This document shows positions 7,920-16,415 of a stretch of DNA of 64,000 nucleotides, one piece after another (within the stretch, counting starts at the first letter, position 1; every line of letters starts with the position of its first letter). The DNA is from Candidatus Obscuribacterales bacterium. GTDB taxonomy: Bacteria; Cyanobacteriota; Vampirovibrionia; Obscuribacterales; Obscuribacteraceae. The position numbers and the translations under genes were made by a program. The notes below the pieces were generated by a model, which worked only from the letters and a program-made list of their open reading frames with translations, searched no databases and had not been told where the DNA came from. Where the stretch lies: the NCBI GenBank assembly GCA_019637435.1, contig JAHBVO010000003.1, positions 62,001 to 126,000 of the forward strand. The letters run 5' to 3'.

Positions 7920-9579
7920 AACGCCAACCGCCGCCTGGCATGAGCTCGAGCACCGTGTCGTGGTATGCGATCAGTGCCTGGTGGTGAGCCACCGACACGA
8001 TTGTAGCACCAGTCGCGGTGACAAGGTCGTACATTTTGGCTTCGGTCGCGTCGTCCAGCGAACTCGTTGCTTCGTCGAGCAGGACGAGTTTCGGGTTGGC
8101 GAGCAGCATGCGCGCGAAGGCGACACGCTGGCGTTCACCCGGCGACATCACATCGCTCCAAGTCCGAATCGAATCGAGTCCGCCGACATTCTTCACGAGC
8201 TCGCCAAGACTGACGATGTTGAGCACGGACAGAATGCGGGCGTCGTCTATGCCGGCTTCCTCAGCCGACCTCGGATAGGTGATCTGGTCACGTAGAGTAC
8301 CGAGCGGCATGTAGGTTTCTTGAGGAAGCACCATCATGTCGCTCAGGTCAGGGCGCTGAATCTCGCCCGTACCAGCCGTCCACAAGCCAGCGAAGGCGCG
8401 GACCAACGAGGATTTGCCGACGCCGCTAGGACCCGCGACAATCATCCGCCCGCCAGGCTTCGTTTCGAAGTGGAGGTCGCGAACGAGAGTGCGAGCGCCG
8501 TCCGGCGTGTTCAGTGTCAACCCATTCGCAACAAGCGCCGGAGCGATACGCGTGACGATCTCGCCAGGTCCCTTGTCGTCGCCCTTGTTCTCAATGGTCT
8601 CGAGAACGCCGATGAAATCGGACAGACGACTGATGATAGCCGAGAGGCGCGCGAATGTTTGGAACTGCGCAATCACAACCGACAGCGCTCCGATGACGCG
8701 CCCGAAAGCGCCGGCTGCCTGCACCATCATACCGAGCTCGATCTGCCCCGATAGATAAAGGGGCGCCGACACGAGCGAAGGCACAATCAGCAGACTGTAG
8801 TCATAGGAGACTTTGAACAGCGTGAGGTTCCGCTGCCAACTAACTATCGAACTGAGGTTGCGCAGAAGCTTGGACAGACGGTGCTTGAGCCCGCTGCCTT
8901 CGCGTTCGGCACCGTTGTACAACCCGATCGCCTCCTTGTTGTCACGCAAGTAGACGAGGTTGTAGCGGAACTCCGCTTCGAGCTTCTGCTGCTCGTAGTG
9001 CATGCCGACAAGCCGTTTACCAAACAGCAGAGTGGCCACCGTTCCGACGATCGAATACGCGATTGCCACCAGCAGCAGTATCGGTGAAATCAGATACAGA
9101 ATCGTCACGAAGGCAAAGAAGGCGAGCGCACTGTCGAGCAGTGCCATCGCGACAGTCAGTGCCTCCGTGCAGAAATACATGACGTCTTGCTGGATGCGTT
9201 CGTCAGGATTGTCGACCTGATCGGTCGTGATCTTGACGAAGTTCCGGTTTTTCAGATATCGCTCCAGGATATTGGTCGTGAGCCAGCGGCGCCACGCCAT
9301 CTCCAGTTGCGACTTCACCCAGCCAAACGAACCGACGACCGGCACGCTGCAAACCAGCACCCCTGCGTACAGCATCAGGTTATGCCAGAACTGGTCGGCA
9401 TCCTTGGTTTCGAGCGCATTGAAGACAGCACGCTCCGAGTAACTGATGCGGATGTTGATGTAGCTAATCAACAGCAGCATCGCGAGAAGAACAAGCAACC
9501 AGACCCATCCAATGGACGGCCGGCGCCAGTAAGGCAAAACAACCCTCTTCAGGTTGTTCCACGCGAGTTTCGGTTTCAT
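7888..9579 (-). CDS. ABC transporter, fused permease and ATPase (SbmA/BacA-YddA type)
   Basis: A 563-residue half-transporter of the ABC_membrane_2 group (SbmA/BacA, YddA, peroxisomal ABCD type), which move peptides, B12-like or acyl compounds. The N-terminal membrane domain (segments around residues 22-42, 68-85, 140-180, 265-300) is followed by an ATPase domain with Walker A GPSGVGKSS, signature MSPGERQR, Walker B LVLLDEATSSLD and a switch histidine region VAHHQ. It starts with ATG at 9579 and overlaps the GH144 gene start, which implies coupling. Substrate is unknown; neighbouring glucanase and glucosidase suggest a glycan, but this subgroup is not known for glucans, so that is inference. 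Confidence 0.88.
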   Translation of the reverse strand: MKPKLAWNNLKRVVLPYWRRPSIGWVWLLVLLAMLLLISYINIRISYSERAVFNALETKDADQFWHNLMLYAGVLVCSVPVVGSFGWVKSQLEMAWRRWLTTNILERYLKNRNFVKITTDQVDNPDERIQQDVMYFCTEALTVAMALLDSALAFFAFVTILYLISPILLLVAIAYSIVGTVATLLFGKRLVGMHYEQQKLEAEFRYNLVYLRDNKEAIGLYNGAEREGSGLKHRLSKLLRNLSSIVSWQRNLTLFKVSYDYSLLIVPSLVSAPLYLSGQIELGMMVQAAGAFGRVIGALSVVIAQFQTFARLSAIISRLSDFIGVLETIENKGDDKGPGEIVTRIAPALVANGLTLNTPDGARTLVRDLHFETKPGGRMIVAGPSGVGKSSLVRAFAGLWTAGTGEIQRPDLSDMMVLPQETYMPLGTLRDQITYPRSAEEAGIDDARILSVLNIVSLGELVKNVGGLDSIRTWSDVMSPGERQRVAFARMLLANPKLVLLDEATSSLDDATEAKMYDLVTATGATIVSVAHHQALIAYHDTVLELMPGGGWRFVPASEYSKE

Positions 9580-10673
9580 AAACCTGGTCCCTTAATTGTT
9601 GTTTTAAGTTAGGTCAGGAATACACGACCGCGTTGCGGTCGCGAGCGGCTGGTCTCAATTGCAGAATCACTGCGCATGAAAACAGTCGCCACGGGAAGAC
9701 GCTTTGCGGTCAATCCTCGTGTTACAAACCGGCGCGAGCCCCTGCATGGCGAGTGCCGTGCTTTGAGAGTTAGCAATGAGTTGCTGAGCTGCTTGAGGGG
9801 CGTTCCGGGCGTCGGGAGAATTTAGTTACGCCAAATAATCAGATCTTCAATCATGAGATTCAAGTCTTAAGCGCTCTGGAGATCATGCGTTTAAATTAAC
9901 AGAGCAAGACGGACTACTAGACTTTAAGAGTTCGATAAGTGTTAGGCGCCCGACGTTTACCGCGCGAAAATTGCTGACTTTCACTCGAATAATGGCTTTA
10001 ATCCAGTAATTCATCAGTAGAAAGAGAGAACGCCAAAGCTCCTGAATGACTGCCATATCACTCTAAAAATATGAGTGGCATTGAAGAAAAAGCTGCACTA
10101 GCCAGGCCAATGTTATCTTGAAATAGCGCTTATCTGGCAAAAACAAACGACTAGAATCGGTTTCAACTTGCAAAAAATGCGAGAGCCTCGATGAGTTGGA
10201 GGATGCCGATCCCAGGGCAAATTCACTGCCGAAAGACGGACGAAGGAGTCCGATAGCCGCGCCACAAATTACTCGAACCTAGCGTTTTTCACACAATCCG
10301 CTGTCCATTTTCATGCCAGGCGAGAAACAGCTTGCCGACAGGCGTTACCACATCATGTTTCAAACCTTGAAGCGCGATTGTAATGACCTCTTAATCACTC
10401 CGGGTCGTTGATATTCAACCGGCAGATGCTGATTATCACATTGCTTCTTCGCTATTCTCTCGAGCTCTCTGCCAGAAACACCACCTGCGGTACCATAAAC
10501 CCTGAACCTCCACGCAGCCATGCTGTGCGGAATCTGCCGCAGTGGGCTTCTCGACCGCAAGAGCGAAGATATGGCATCGCGTGTTTAAACGTAAGCCAAA
10601 AATCAGCATGGGAAGGAAAGCAAATCGCTTCGACTTCTCCCGATCAACCACGATTTACAGAAGGAAACCATCG
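9580..10673. other. long intergenic region between divergent ABC and TerC genes
   Basis: About 1.1 kb without a convincing gene. It must hold the promoters of the minus-strand ABC operon and of terC. It is more A+T-rich than the genes around it. A small imperfect hairpin with CACTC/GAGTG arms sits near 10053-10080. I see no tandem repeat and no recognisable manganese (yybP-ykoY) riboswitch upstream of terC. Confidence 0.4.
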
Positions 10674-11609
10674 TTGGAAAACGCCACACTGATGTGGGGT
10701 GGCTTCGCTGCCATTGTCTCGATAATGCTCGCGCTCGACCTGGGCGTCTTCAACCGCAAGGCGCACGAACCCACCTTTCGCGAGTCGCTGTTCTGGAGCA
10801 TAGTCTGGATCGGCATCGCAATCGCCTTCAACGCGGGCGTCTACGTCATGCTCGGCCCGCAAGCCGGCGTGGAATTCGCGACCGGCTATGTGATCGAGAA
10901 GGCGCTGTCCGTCGACAACATCTTCATCTTCGTGATGCTCTTCACGTACTTCCAGGTGCCGCTCATGTATCAGCACCGAGTGCTGTTCTGGGGCGTCATC
11001 GGCGCGATCATCATGCGCGGCATCCTGATCGCTGTCGGCGCGGCTCTGCTCGCCAAGTTCCACTGGATCATCTACGTCTTCGGTGCGCTGCTGCTTTTCA
11101 CCGGAGCCAAGATGGCCTTCCAGAAACATGAGGAAAAGAATCCCGAAGACAACCCGGTGATTCGCTTCCTGCGTCGTTTCATCCCCGTTACGACAGATCA
11201 CCACGGTCAGAAGTTTTTCGTTCGCCAGAAATGTGCAGACGGTCGTCTCGCCACATTCGCCACGCCGCTCTTCATGGTGCTGGTGCTGGTCGAACTGTCC
11301 GACCTGGTCTTCGCAGTGGACTCGGTACCCGCGATCTTCGCGGTCACGACCGACCCATTCATAGTGCTGAGCAGCAACGTCTTCGCCATCCTTGGCTTGC
11401 GCTCGCTGTTCTTCCTGCTTGCCGGAATTGTGCACAAATTCCATCTGCTCAAGTTGGGTCTGTCGCTTATCTTGGTGTTCGTCGGCGCAAAGATGATGCT
11501 GCTCGACGTCTTCAAGATTCCGGTTCTGGCGTCACTGGCAGTGGTGGCAACCATCCTCGTCGGCTCGGTTGTTTTGTCTCTTGCCTTTCCGAAGAAGGAC
11601 AAGCACTGA
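10674..11609 (+). CDS. terC: TerC/Alx family integral membrane protein
   Basis: Integral membrane protein of the TerC/Alx family (about 311 residues), linked in other bacteria to tellurite resistance, alkaline response and manganese export. Seven to nine hydrophobic segments are visible, with the family signature VIEKALSVDNIFIFVMLF near the first third and its repeat ELSDLVFAVDSVPAIFAV in the second half; the paired acidic residues in these helices (EKALSVDN, DLVFAVDS) are intact. I place the start at a TTG at 10674 because AAGGA lies 8 bases upstream; an in-frame ATG follows at 10692, and an upstream extension lacks family similarity. It is monocistronic and followed by a 23-bp repeat array and a hairpin. 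Confidence 0.92.
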   Translation: MENATLMWGGFAAIVSIMLALDLGVFNRKAHEPTFRESLFWSIVWIGIAIAFNAGVYVMLGPQAGVEFATGYVIEKALSVDNIFIFVMLFTYFQVPLMYQHRVLFWGVIGAIIMRGILIAVGAALLAKFHWIIYVFGALLLFTGAKMAFQKHEEKNPEDNPVIRFLRRFIPVTTDHHGQKFFVRQKCADGRLATFATPLFMVLVLVELSDLVFAVDSVPAIFAVTTDPFIVLSSNVFAILGLRSLFFLLAGIVHKFHLLKLGLSLILVFVGAKMMLLDVFKIPVLASLAVVATILVGSVVLSLAFPKKDKH

Positions 11610-11650
11610 GCGTCAACAGCAGCGGTTTGTGGAGCTTTTCGTTCGCGAAT

Positions 11651-11811
11651 GACTCGCACACGAAGTCGCGGGTGACTCACATGCGAAGTCGCGGGTTACT
11701 CACATGCGAAGTTGCAGGTGACTCGTACCTCAATTTGCAACTGCCTCACGTGCAAAGTCGCGGCTAACTCGTACCTCAATTCGCGAATGACTCGCACACG
11801 AAGTCGCGCGC
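11651..11811. repeat. seven tandem 23-bp degenerate repeats
   Basis: Seven contiguous units of exactly 23 bases of the form GACTCRCAYRCGAAGTCGCGGGT, with 3-8 differences per unit and two units (4 and 6) sharing GTACCTCAATT. There is no spacer between units. It lies 41 bases beyond the terC stop and before a hairpin. Confidence 0.85.
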
Positions 11812-11824
11812 CTTGATTGGAACT

Positions 11825-11858
11825 GTCGCCGGGTGGAACTTTGTTTCCACTCGGCGAC
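11825..11858 (+). terminator. hairpin, probable terminator beyond terC repeats
   Basis: A 14-bp stem with one G-T wobble (11825-11838 with 11845-11858), loop CTTTG or so, followed by CTTTTGTTTCTT on the plus strand. Confidence 0.65.
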
Positions 11859-11880
11859 GACCTTTTGTTTCTTCGAAGAA

Positions 11881-11996
11881 ATACCGGAAGCGGTATTGTT
11901 CGTTCCACTCCCCATACCGCGCGACGTATGGCGCAGTGGGTCATACCGGGTGCGGTATCAAAACTAGTTCGCTTCATTACCGCACGCGGAATTGTT
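11881..11996. repeat. cluster of short TACCG/CGGTA palindromes
   Basis: Four short inverted repeats built on ATACCG and CGGTAT or near forms: 11881-11896 (perfect 6-bp arms), about 11933-11950, about 11943-11960 and about 11979-11996. They may be operator-like sites or decayed repeat units. No gene lies here. Confidence 0.5.
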
Positions 11997-12062
11997 GATA
12001 CTCGGCAGCTCGAAGCAAAATGCAACTTGCGATTTTCTCGGTCAATCAATGTCTACTGTTCT

Positions 12063-12076
12063 TTATAGTATCGCTA
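12063..12076 (-). other. TATAGTA gene-end motif variant
   Basis: TATAGTATCGCTAA on the plus strand is a variant of the TATAGTAGCAAA motif. On the minus strand it lies beyond both hairpins that follow the 12216-13049 gene, the same layout as at other gene ends in the window. Confidence 0.4.
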
Positions 12077-12114
12077 ATCGAAGACCAAAGCCACAAAAGT
12101 CATCAGCGCGGAAT

Positions 12115-12146
12115 CGAGCGAGACACCATATCCGGTGCCTCGCTCG
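12115..12146 (-). other. GC-rich hairpin downstream of EAD-like gene
   Basis: Arms 12115-12127 and 12134-12146 (CGAGCGAG, one A-C mismatch, CACC) form a 13-position stem with a 6-base loop. No T-tract. Second of two hairpins between the 12216 stop and the TATAGTA variant. Confidence 0.6.
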
Positions 12147-12166
12147 ACGTTCGAAACGGCGCGGCT

Positions 12167-12205
12167 GTTCGCTCCCACTCCACAAACGGCGGGGCAGGAG
12201 CGAAC
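12167..12205 (-). terminator. hairpin immediately after EAD-like gene
   Basis: GTTCGCTCC at 12167-12175 pairs perfectly with GGAGCGAAC at 12197-12205, 11 bases after the minus-strand stop. The loop is long and no T-tract follows, so termination is plausible but not certain. Confidence 0.5.
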
Positions 12206-12215
12206 TTATTGGAAA

Positions 12216-13049
12216 TCAGCCTACGACTTCGAGAGCCCCTTCGGAAGCGAGCTTCTCGTAGAAGGGCTTGATGTCGTCCCGGAACGGGCGACGCTTCAGC
12301 ATCTCGTTGAGAAGCCCGGGAAGCTGGCCTTCGTCCTCGGCGTAGGTGATGAGGTCGATTGCCATCTTGCGAAGCGGACCGTTCTCAACGATGACGGCGA
12401 GACGTTCTCCCGTCACCAGATGGCACACCATTTCGAGGTCGCTCTGGTTGAACGCACCCGTGATGAGCTTGCCGAGGTCACGGAGCTGGTCGGCGTTCAG
12501 CTTGACGAGCGCTCGAACGACCTTGAACTCCTTGGGCGCCGAAACCGAAGCAGCGACAGGCGAGCCCTTGGCGGCGGCATTGGCAGCCTTCACCTCGGGG
12601 TCGGCGACGCTGCCCTTGACCGGCGTCCCGTCCTCGCCCCACGGCCACACCCACGGCTCGCGCGGACGGAAGAACGGCAGAAAGTGCGCCGCGACCAGCC
12701 CGAGAATCATGTTGCTCTGATTGGCGTCCTGCACGGCCATGACGAGAGGCGTCATCAGACGCTTGTCCCATGCCATGCGGAAGGCCGCGTCGGCATTCTC
12801 GAGCACCGCCTTGTTCGGGTCGATGAGCTGGCGCAGCGCCGCGCCGAACTCGTTGTCGAAGTTTTCGGCGATGAAAGCATCGAATGCATTCACCGTCGCG
12901 AAGCACGACGCGATCTCCTTGATCACGACGACCTGGTCCTCGGGGCGAAGACCGATCCGGTCCTGCGGATACTTCTTCAGCCAGTCGCTGCGCGGCTCGG
13001 CAGCAGCGGACTCGGCGGAAACAGCAGTCGAATTGTTCTGCTCAGACAT
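12216..13049 (-). CDS. protein with two effector-associated-domain-like (death-like) modules
   Basis: A 277-residue soluble protein. The C-terminal module (about 180-265) fits the effector-associated domain 1 pattern: LNADQLRDLGKLITGAF, then LEMVCHLVTGERLAVIV, then AIDLITYAEDEGQLPGLLNEM. The N-terminal module (about 35-125) shows the same layout: VVVIKEIASCF, a middle helix, AAFRMAWDKRLMTPLVMAV and DANQSNMIL. A Pro/Ala/Gly-rich linker with PWVWPWGEDG joins them. EADs are adaptor modules of bacterial conflict and signalling systems that recruit effectors through like-like contacts; a protein made only of them would be an adaptor. The ATG is preceded by TGGAG. The lipoprotein gene 66 bases upstream is probably cotranscribed. 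The assignment is by pattern only and needs a profile search. Confidence 0.55.
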   Translation of the reverse strand: MSEQNNSTAVSAESAAAEPRSDWLKKYPQDRIGLRPEDQVVVIKEIASCFATVNAFDAFIAENFDNEFGAALRQLIDPNKAVLENADAAFRMAWDKRLMTPLVMAVQDANQSNMILGLVAAHFLPFFRPREPWVWPWGEDGTPVKGSVADPEVKAANAAAKGSPVAASVSAPKEFKVVRALVKLNADQLRDLGKLITGAFNQSDLEMVCHLVTGERLAVIVENGPLRKMAIDLITYAEDEGQLPGLLNEMLKRRPFRDDIKPFYEKLASEGALEVVG

Positions 13050-13114
13050 TTTGGCTCCAGATATCTGGCAGGCTCGATGTGCAATCGAACCCAGTTGCGT
13101 TTAGGGTTTTGACC

Positions 13115-14239
13115 CTACAAGTCAGTCGGAATCCCGGCTGGAATTTCCTCGTGGGCAGGGTCGACAAAATAGTTTGCGGGCAGCGAAATCCGGATGTTTT
13201 CCTCGGGCGTTAATTTCCGAGTCACACCGGTCTTGCGGTTGTACTCCGTCTCAAGACTGCCGTCGGCGCGGTAACTGCGAACCACGCCATCGGATTCGAC
13301 CTGCTGCGGAGTTTTGCCGTCGCCGTAAAACGTGATGAAGCGCGCCTTGCCGTTGTGCATGTCGGCAACTTGACGCAGTAACATCCCGTCTTTCTCGTCT
13401 CCGGTGCGCCAGATCTGCTTGCGCGTGATCTGTTCGTTCTTGTCAGCGAGCGCGACTTCCAGCGTGCGATAGAAGCGGTTTGAGACGCGCACCTGTTCCA
13501 CTGTTCCATCCTCGCGCATGTACTGCGCGGTGATGATCATCGTCGTGTACTCGACCTTGACGCGAACTTTCGCACCATCAGGATAAAACTGCTCGAACGT
13601 CGAACCGTAGCGATAGTTCTTGTTGGTCGTCCAACGCGTCGACGGCAAGCCGTTTTCCGCAAAGGTCGTCAGAATCAACTTCGCATCCGGATAGAGCCGT
13701 TTTTGCGACAAAAGCGTTCCGGTCGGGCGGAACTGTTCGTCGAAATAGACGGTTTTTTCGGCGTCGAGCTTGATCTGTTTGTGACGCGAAACCGTTTTGC
13801 CGTCCTCGAAGAACCAGCTCGCGTCATAGTATTCGCGGTTGACCTCGCGGCCAAGACGAGCGAGACTGCCGTCCGCGCGATAGAGCTCGTCGGACTTGTA
13901 GTGCTCGTCTGGAGACAACTCGGCGTGCAGTCGAAGCTGACGATTGCCGTCCTCGGACGCCGGATAGAACTCCCGCCATTCCTTCACCTTGCCGTTTTCG
14001 TGGTAGGTCGCGTAAGCAGTGATGCCGTTGCGGTACTCCACTCGAGCCTTGACAGGCGTGACGCCGTCTTTGGCATAGTCGACATAGCGAACCTCATCGT
14101 CGCGGCCATCGCGCGGAAGCTCAAGCCGTTGCTCGGTCTTCGACGGATAGCTGGGCAGATCGGTTTCGTCCTTGCAGCCGGAGAGCAGCGCGAGGACAGG
14201 AAGGAGAGCGAGAAGAATTAAGCGTGGTTTCAAACTCAT
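13115..14239 (-). CDS. lipoprotein with YwqK/MORN-like repeats
   Basis: A 374-residue predicted lipoprotein. A hydrophobic signal sequence ends in the lipobox LLSGC at about residues 18-22. The rest is a series of beta-hairpin repeats of the YwqK/MORN-variant type, recognisable by YHENGKVKEWREFYP, YRADGSLARLGREV, FAENGLPSTRW, FYPDGAKVRVKVEY, MREDGTVEQVRV and YRADGSLETEYN. Such repeats bind partners on membranes or surfaces and occur in YwqK-type antitoxin-like proteins. GAGGTACT precedes the ATG. The product should sit on the outer face of the membrane, while the downstream EAD-like protein is cytosolic, so the pair may signal envelope state; that is inference. Confidence 0.8.
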   Translation of the reverse strand: MSLKPRLILLALLPVLALLSGCKDETDLPSYPSKTEQRLELPRDGRDDEVRYVDYAKDGVTPVKARVEYRNGITAYATYHENGKVKEWREFYPASEDGNRQLRLHAELSPDEHYKSDELYRADGSLARLGREVNREYYDASWFFEDGKTVSRHKQIKLDAEKTVYFDEQFRPTGTLLSQKRLYPDAKLILTTFAENGLPSTRWTTNKNYRYGSTFEQFYPDGAKVRVKVEYTTMIITAQYMREDGTVEQVRVSNRFYRTLEVALADKNEQITRKQIWRTGDEKDGMLLRQVADMHNGKARFITFYGDGKTPQQVESDGVVRSYRADGSLETEYNRKTGVTRKLTPEENIRISLPANYFVDPAHEEIPAGIPTDL

Positions 14240-15087
14240 GGCATAGTACCTCTATGCTCGTATTCATGCGGTCAGCGCATGGGGTGGGTTTACAGCGCCA
14301 GGGCGCTACCTAGTCAGTTTCCAATCGTCCGCCGTCACTGCTGAAACCCCCTGCCAGCGCGAACCACACAACACCTGTCCTCAGGCGCGGAATGTATTCG
14401 AGACTGTCTGGGAGAAGGCTTTTCGGAAGTTTTTGCAGAAGAGAAGAGCTGAGCTATGCCTTACTGGTATCAGGTATAAAACTGGTTTCAAAGACCTGTT
14501 ATAAAAACCACGACTAAATACATAACTTCATGATGCTTATGCCAAGCCAGGCTTCACGAGGCTTTGCGATGAAGGCACAGTGGTTTAAGCGCGTTAAGTT
14601 TGTAAATCGGCGGAAAACCTGTTGCAGGTTTTATCCGATGAGCGCTAGCGAGAATTGCGCGAACCTATTGCCCGAGCCAGGGGAGTCGGAAGAGAAACCA
14701 GGGTCTCCCAGAAATCAATCCACCTAGGTATAGCGCGGCTTACAAATCATCCCAAAGGATGAAAACGGTTCAAGTGGCGGCGCTATAGAGGTCGAATTGG
14801 TAAACGTTTCCAGCCGCGCTCGATCGCCCAATAAAAGGCGCGGGCGGTCATCCTTTTGATTTTTGGGGTAGGCAAACATCTCGGGTGAACCTCCATCCAA
14901 TTGAACCGCCCAACGCCGATGAATAGGCTGAAGTCATTCATTAACTTCACCCCTACTTCCACGGACACCGCAACACTTCAACAAACACCAACCCATCCTT
15001 TCTCGAACCGAACAATGCGCTCAAAAGCGCATGTAGCCCGCTTCTTCCGTCTTTACTTCGTGCAAACTAAAACGCAGGAGAGCACAA
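14240..15087. other. intergenic region upstream of the macro-like operon
   Basis: About 850 bases without a supported gene, between divergent transcripts, so both promoters should be here. It contains a perfect 8-bp hairpin AAAACCTG-TTG-CAGGTTTT at 14614-14632, close in sequence to the AAACCTGC hairpin of the 102-bp repeat at 17147-17512. Otherwise I see nothing structured. Confidence 0.4.
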
Positions 15088-15762
15088 ATGCAAACCAATT
15101 CGGTATCCACTCAGTCCGACCCCAAATCCGGTGTCGGCGTCACGGTCGAAGCCCTCGACCCGAACAGCTACACGGACCTGATCAAGCGCCGCAAGCCCGG
15201 TCAGAAGTATCGGCCTGCGCAGGGCAGCGAGCGGGCAATTCAGGTGAGCTACAAGGACCTGATCGTCCTGGCGCGTTTCCACAATGAGAAGTTCGGAAAA
15301 GTCGGACAGGCTGTCGACTCTCAAGTGGAAGGTTTTCTGCAGCAGACGATCGACTCCTCGGACTTCACCGGCAAGCAAGGCGAGACGCTCGTCGTCGATC
15401 TCGAGGCGCACGGTCTGGGTTCCGGCAACGCGCGCAAGGTTCTCATCGTCGGATTGGGCAACCGTCCGGACTATGAGCAGCTCGTTTTCTGCGGCTTCGT
15501 CAGCTCCGTCCTCAATGAGTGCGCGGCGCTCAATGTGGAACAGGTGCTGCTTCCCCTGGACGACGTCGCAAGCGCCGCTACCGCAGCCAGATTCGCATCG
15601 GTGCTGCAGTGCCGGACCGACCATCATCTCGCGACCGCCGTCGAACACGGACGGCTCAAGAAGATTCGAATCGTCGTCTCGCCCGAGTCATTCGCGGCGG
15701 CGGAAGCCGCTTTGCGTTCCAAACAACAGCTCTGCCGCGTCTGCAGCGAGCCGGAACTCTAA
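15088..15762 (+). CDS. stand-alone M17 aminopeptidase N-domain-like (macro-like) protein with CxxC tail, paralogue 1
   Basis: A 224-residue protein resembling only the N-terminal (macro-like) domain of leucyl aminopeptidases: a beta strand plus D-Q-GE-TLVVDL block, then RKVLIVGLGNR, then a long helix with AALNVEQVLLPLDD and AARFASVLQCR. The M17 catalytic domain is absent. A C-terminal LCRVCSEPEL carries CxxC. GGAGAG lies before the ATG. It begins a three-gene run; the next gene is a paralogue with the same fold and the same CxxC tail. In M17 enzymes this domain shapes the oligomer; free macro domains often bind ADP-ribose, but no such residues can be assigned here. Function unknown. Confidence 0.75.
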   Translation: MQTNSVSTQSDPKSGVGVTVEALDPNSYTDLIKRRKPGQKYRPAQGSERAIQVSYKDLIVLARFHNEKFGKVGQAVDSQVEGFLQQTIDSSDFTGKQGETLVVDLEAHGLGSGNARKVLIVGLGNRPDYEQLVFCGFVSSVLNECAALNVEQVLLPLDDVASAATAARFASVLQCRTDHHLATAVEHGRLKKIRIVVSPESFAAAEAALRSKQQLCRVCSEPEL

Positions 15763-15780
15763 CAATCACTGGAGAATCTC

Positions 15781-16401
15781 GTGAGAAAAACCCGAAACCA
15801 AGCGAGCACCGTTCAATTTGACGGACTCGCGATTACGTTTTCCGTGAACCCGGTTTTCAGGGCTCACAACGACCTTCTCGCCGATGTCGAAACCGACTTG
15901 CTGCTGCTGGAGCTGCACGCGCACAAGCATCTCGGCGGCGGTCCCAAAAGGATTGACACCATTCTCGGTGGCGCACTGACCGAAGCGATCGGCAGTCACG
16001 GTTTCACCGGCGAGCTTGGTCAGACGCTGCTGCTGGAATTGCCGCAGCACAAAATCAAGAACGTGCTCGTCGTCGGCGCCGGCACCGACAACGGAACCGG
16101 TCGCTCAATCTTGTGCGCGACCATCGCACTTTTGATCGAAACCGCTCGGCGCCTCGATGCGAAGAAGGTCACTCTGCCGGTCTTTCCCGGCGGTCTCGAG
16201 CATTCATTGATGGGCACCATGGCGATCCTGCAGTGCCGTCTGCGCCAGATTCAGAGCGCGGAGAAAGGTCTCGGCGTCCTTCGCGAGCTGGAGATCCTCT
16301 CGACTCCGCAAGCGAAGAATCGCCTTCTCGAGGGTCTGTCGACCACAGACCGTCTCTGCCCGACTTGCTCCCATCCGCAGCTTCACACCAAAACCCTCTG
16401 A
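15781..16401 (+). CDS. stand-alone M17 aminopeptidase N-domain-like (macro-like) protein with CxxC tail, paralogue 2
   Basis: A 206-residue paralogue of the preceding protein: TDLLLLELHAHKHLGGG, the GELGQTLLLELPQHKIKNVLVVGAG block, an IALLIETARRLDAKKVTLPVFP helix/strand and AILQCR near the end, followed by LCPTCSHPQL with CxxC. The GTG start is preceded by GGAGA and lies 18 bases after the first gene's stop. The glycine-rich HLGGGPKRIDTILGG loop resembles the ligand-binding loop of macro domains more than the first paralogue does. The two proteins may form a heterodimer; the CxxC tails suggest shared metal (zinc ribbon half) or redox function. No catalytic aminopeptidase domain is encoded nearby. 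Confidence 0.75.
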   Translation: MRKTRNQASTVQFDGLAITFSVNPVFRAHNDLLADVETDLLLLELHAHKHLGGGPKRIDTILGGALTEAIGSHGFTGELGQTLLLELPQHKIKNVLVVGAGTDNGTGRSILCATIALLIETARRLDAKKVTLPVFPGGLEHSLMGTMAILQCRLRQIQSAEKGLGVLRELEILSTPQAKNRLLEGLSTTDRLCPTCSHPQLHTKTL

Positions 16402-16415
16402 CCAGGAGATCCACT

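Noticed and set aside
10300..10673. Manganese riboswitch (yybP-ykoY) upstream of terC
   Set aside because: TerC genes often carry one, but I cannot see its conserved core sequences here.
11651..11811. CRISPR array
   Set aside because: Units are contiguous without spacers and no cas genes are present; the 73-, 94-, 102- and 106-bp arrays also lack spacer diversity.
12135..13112. Long plus-strand frame opposite the EAD-like gene
   Set aside because: No ribosome site and shadow-type composition; the minus frame has a good start and recognisable pattern.
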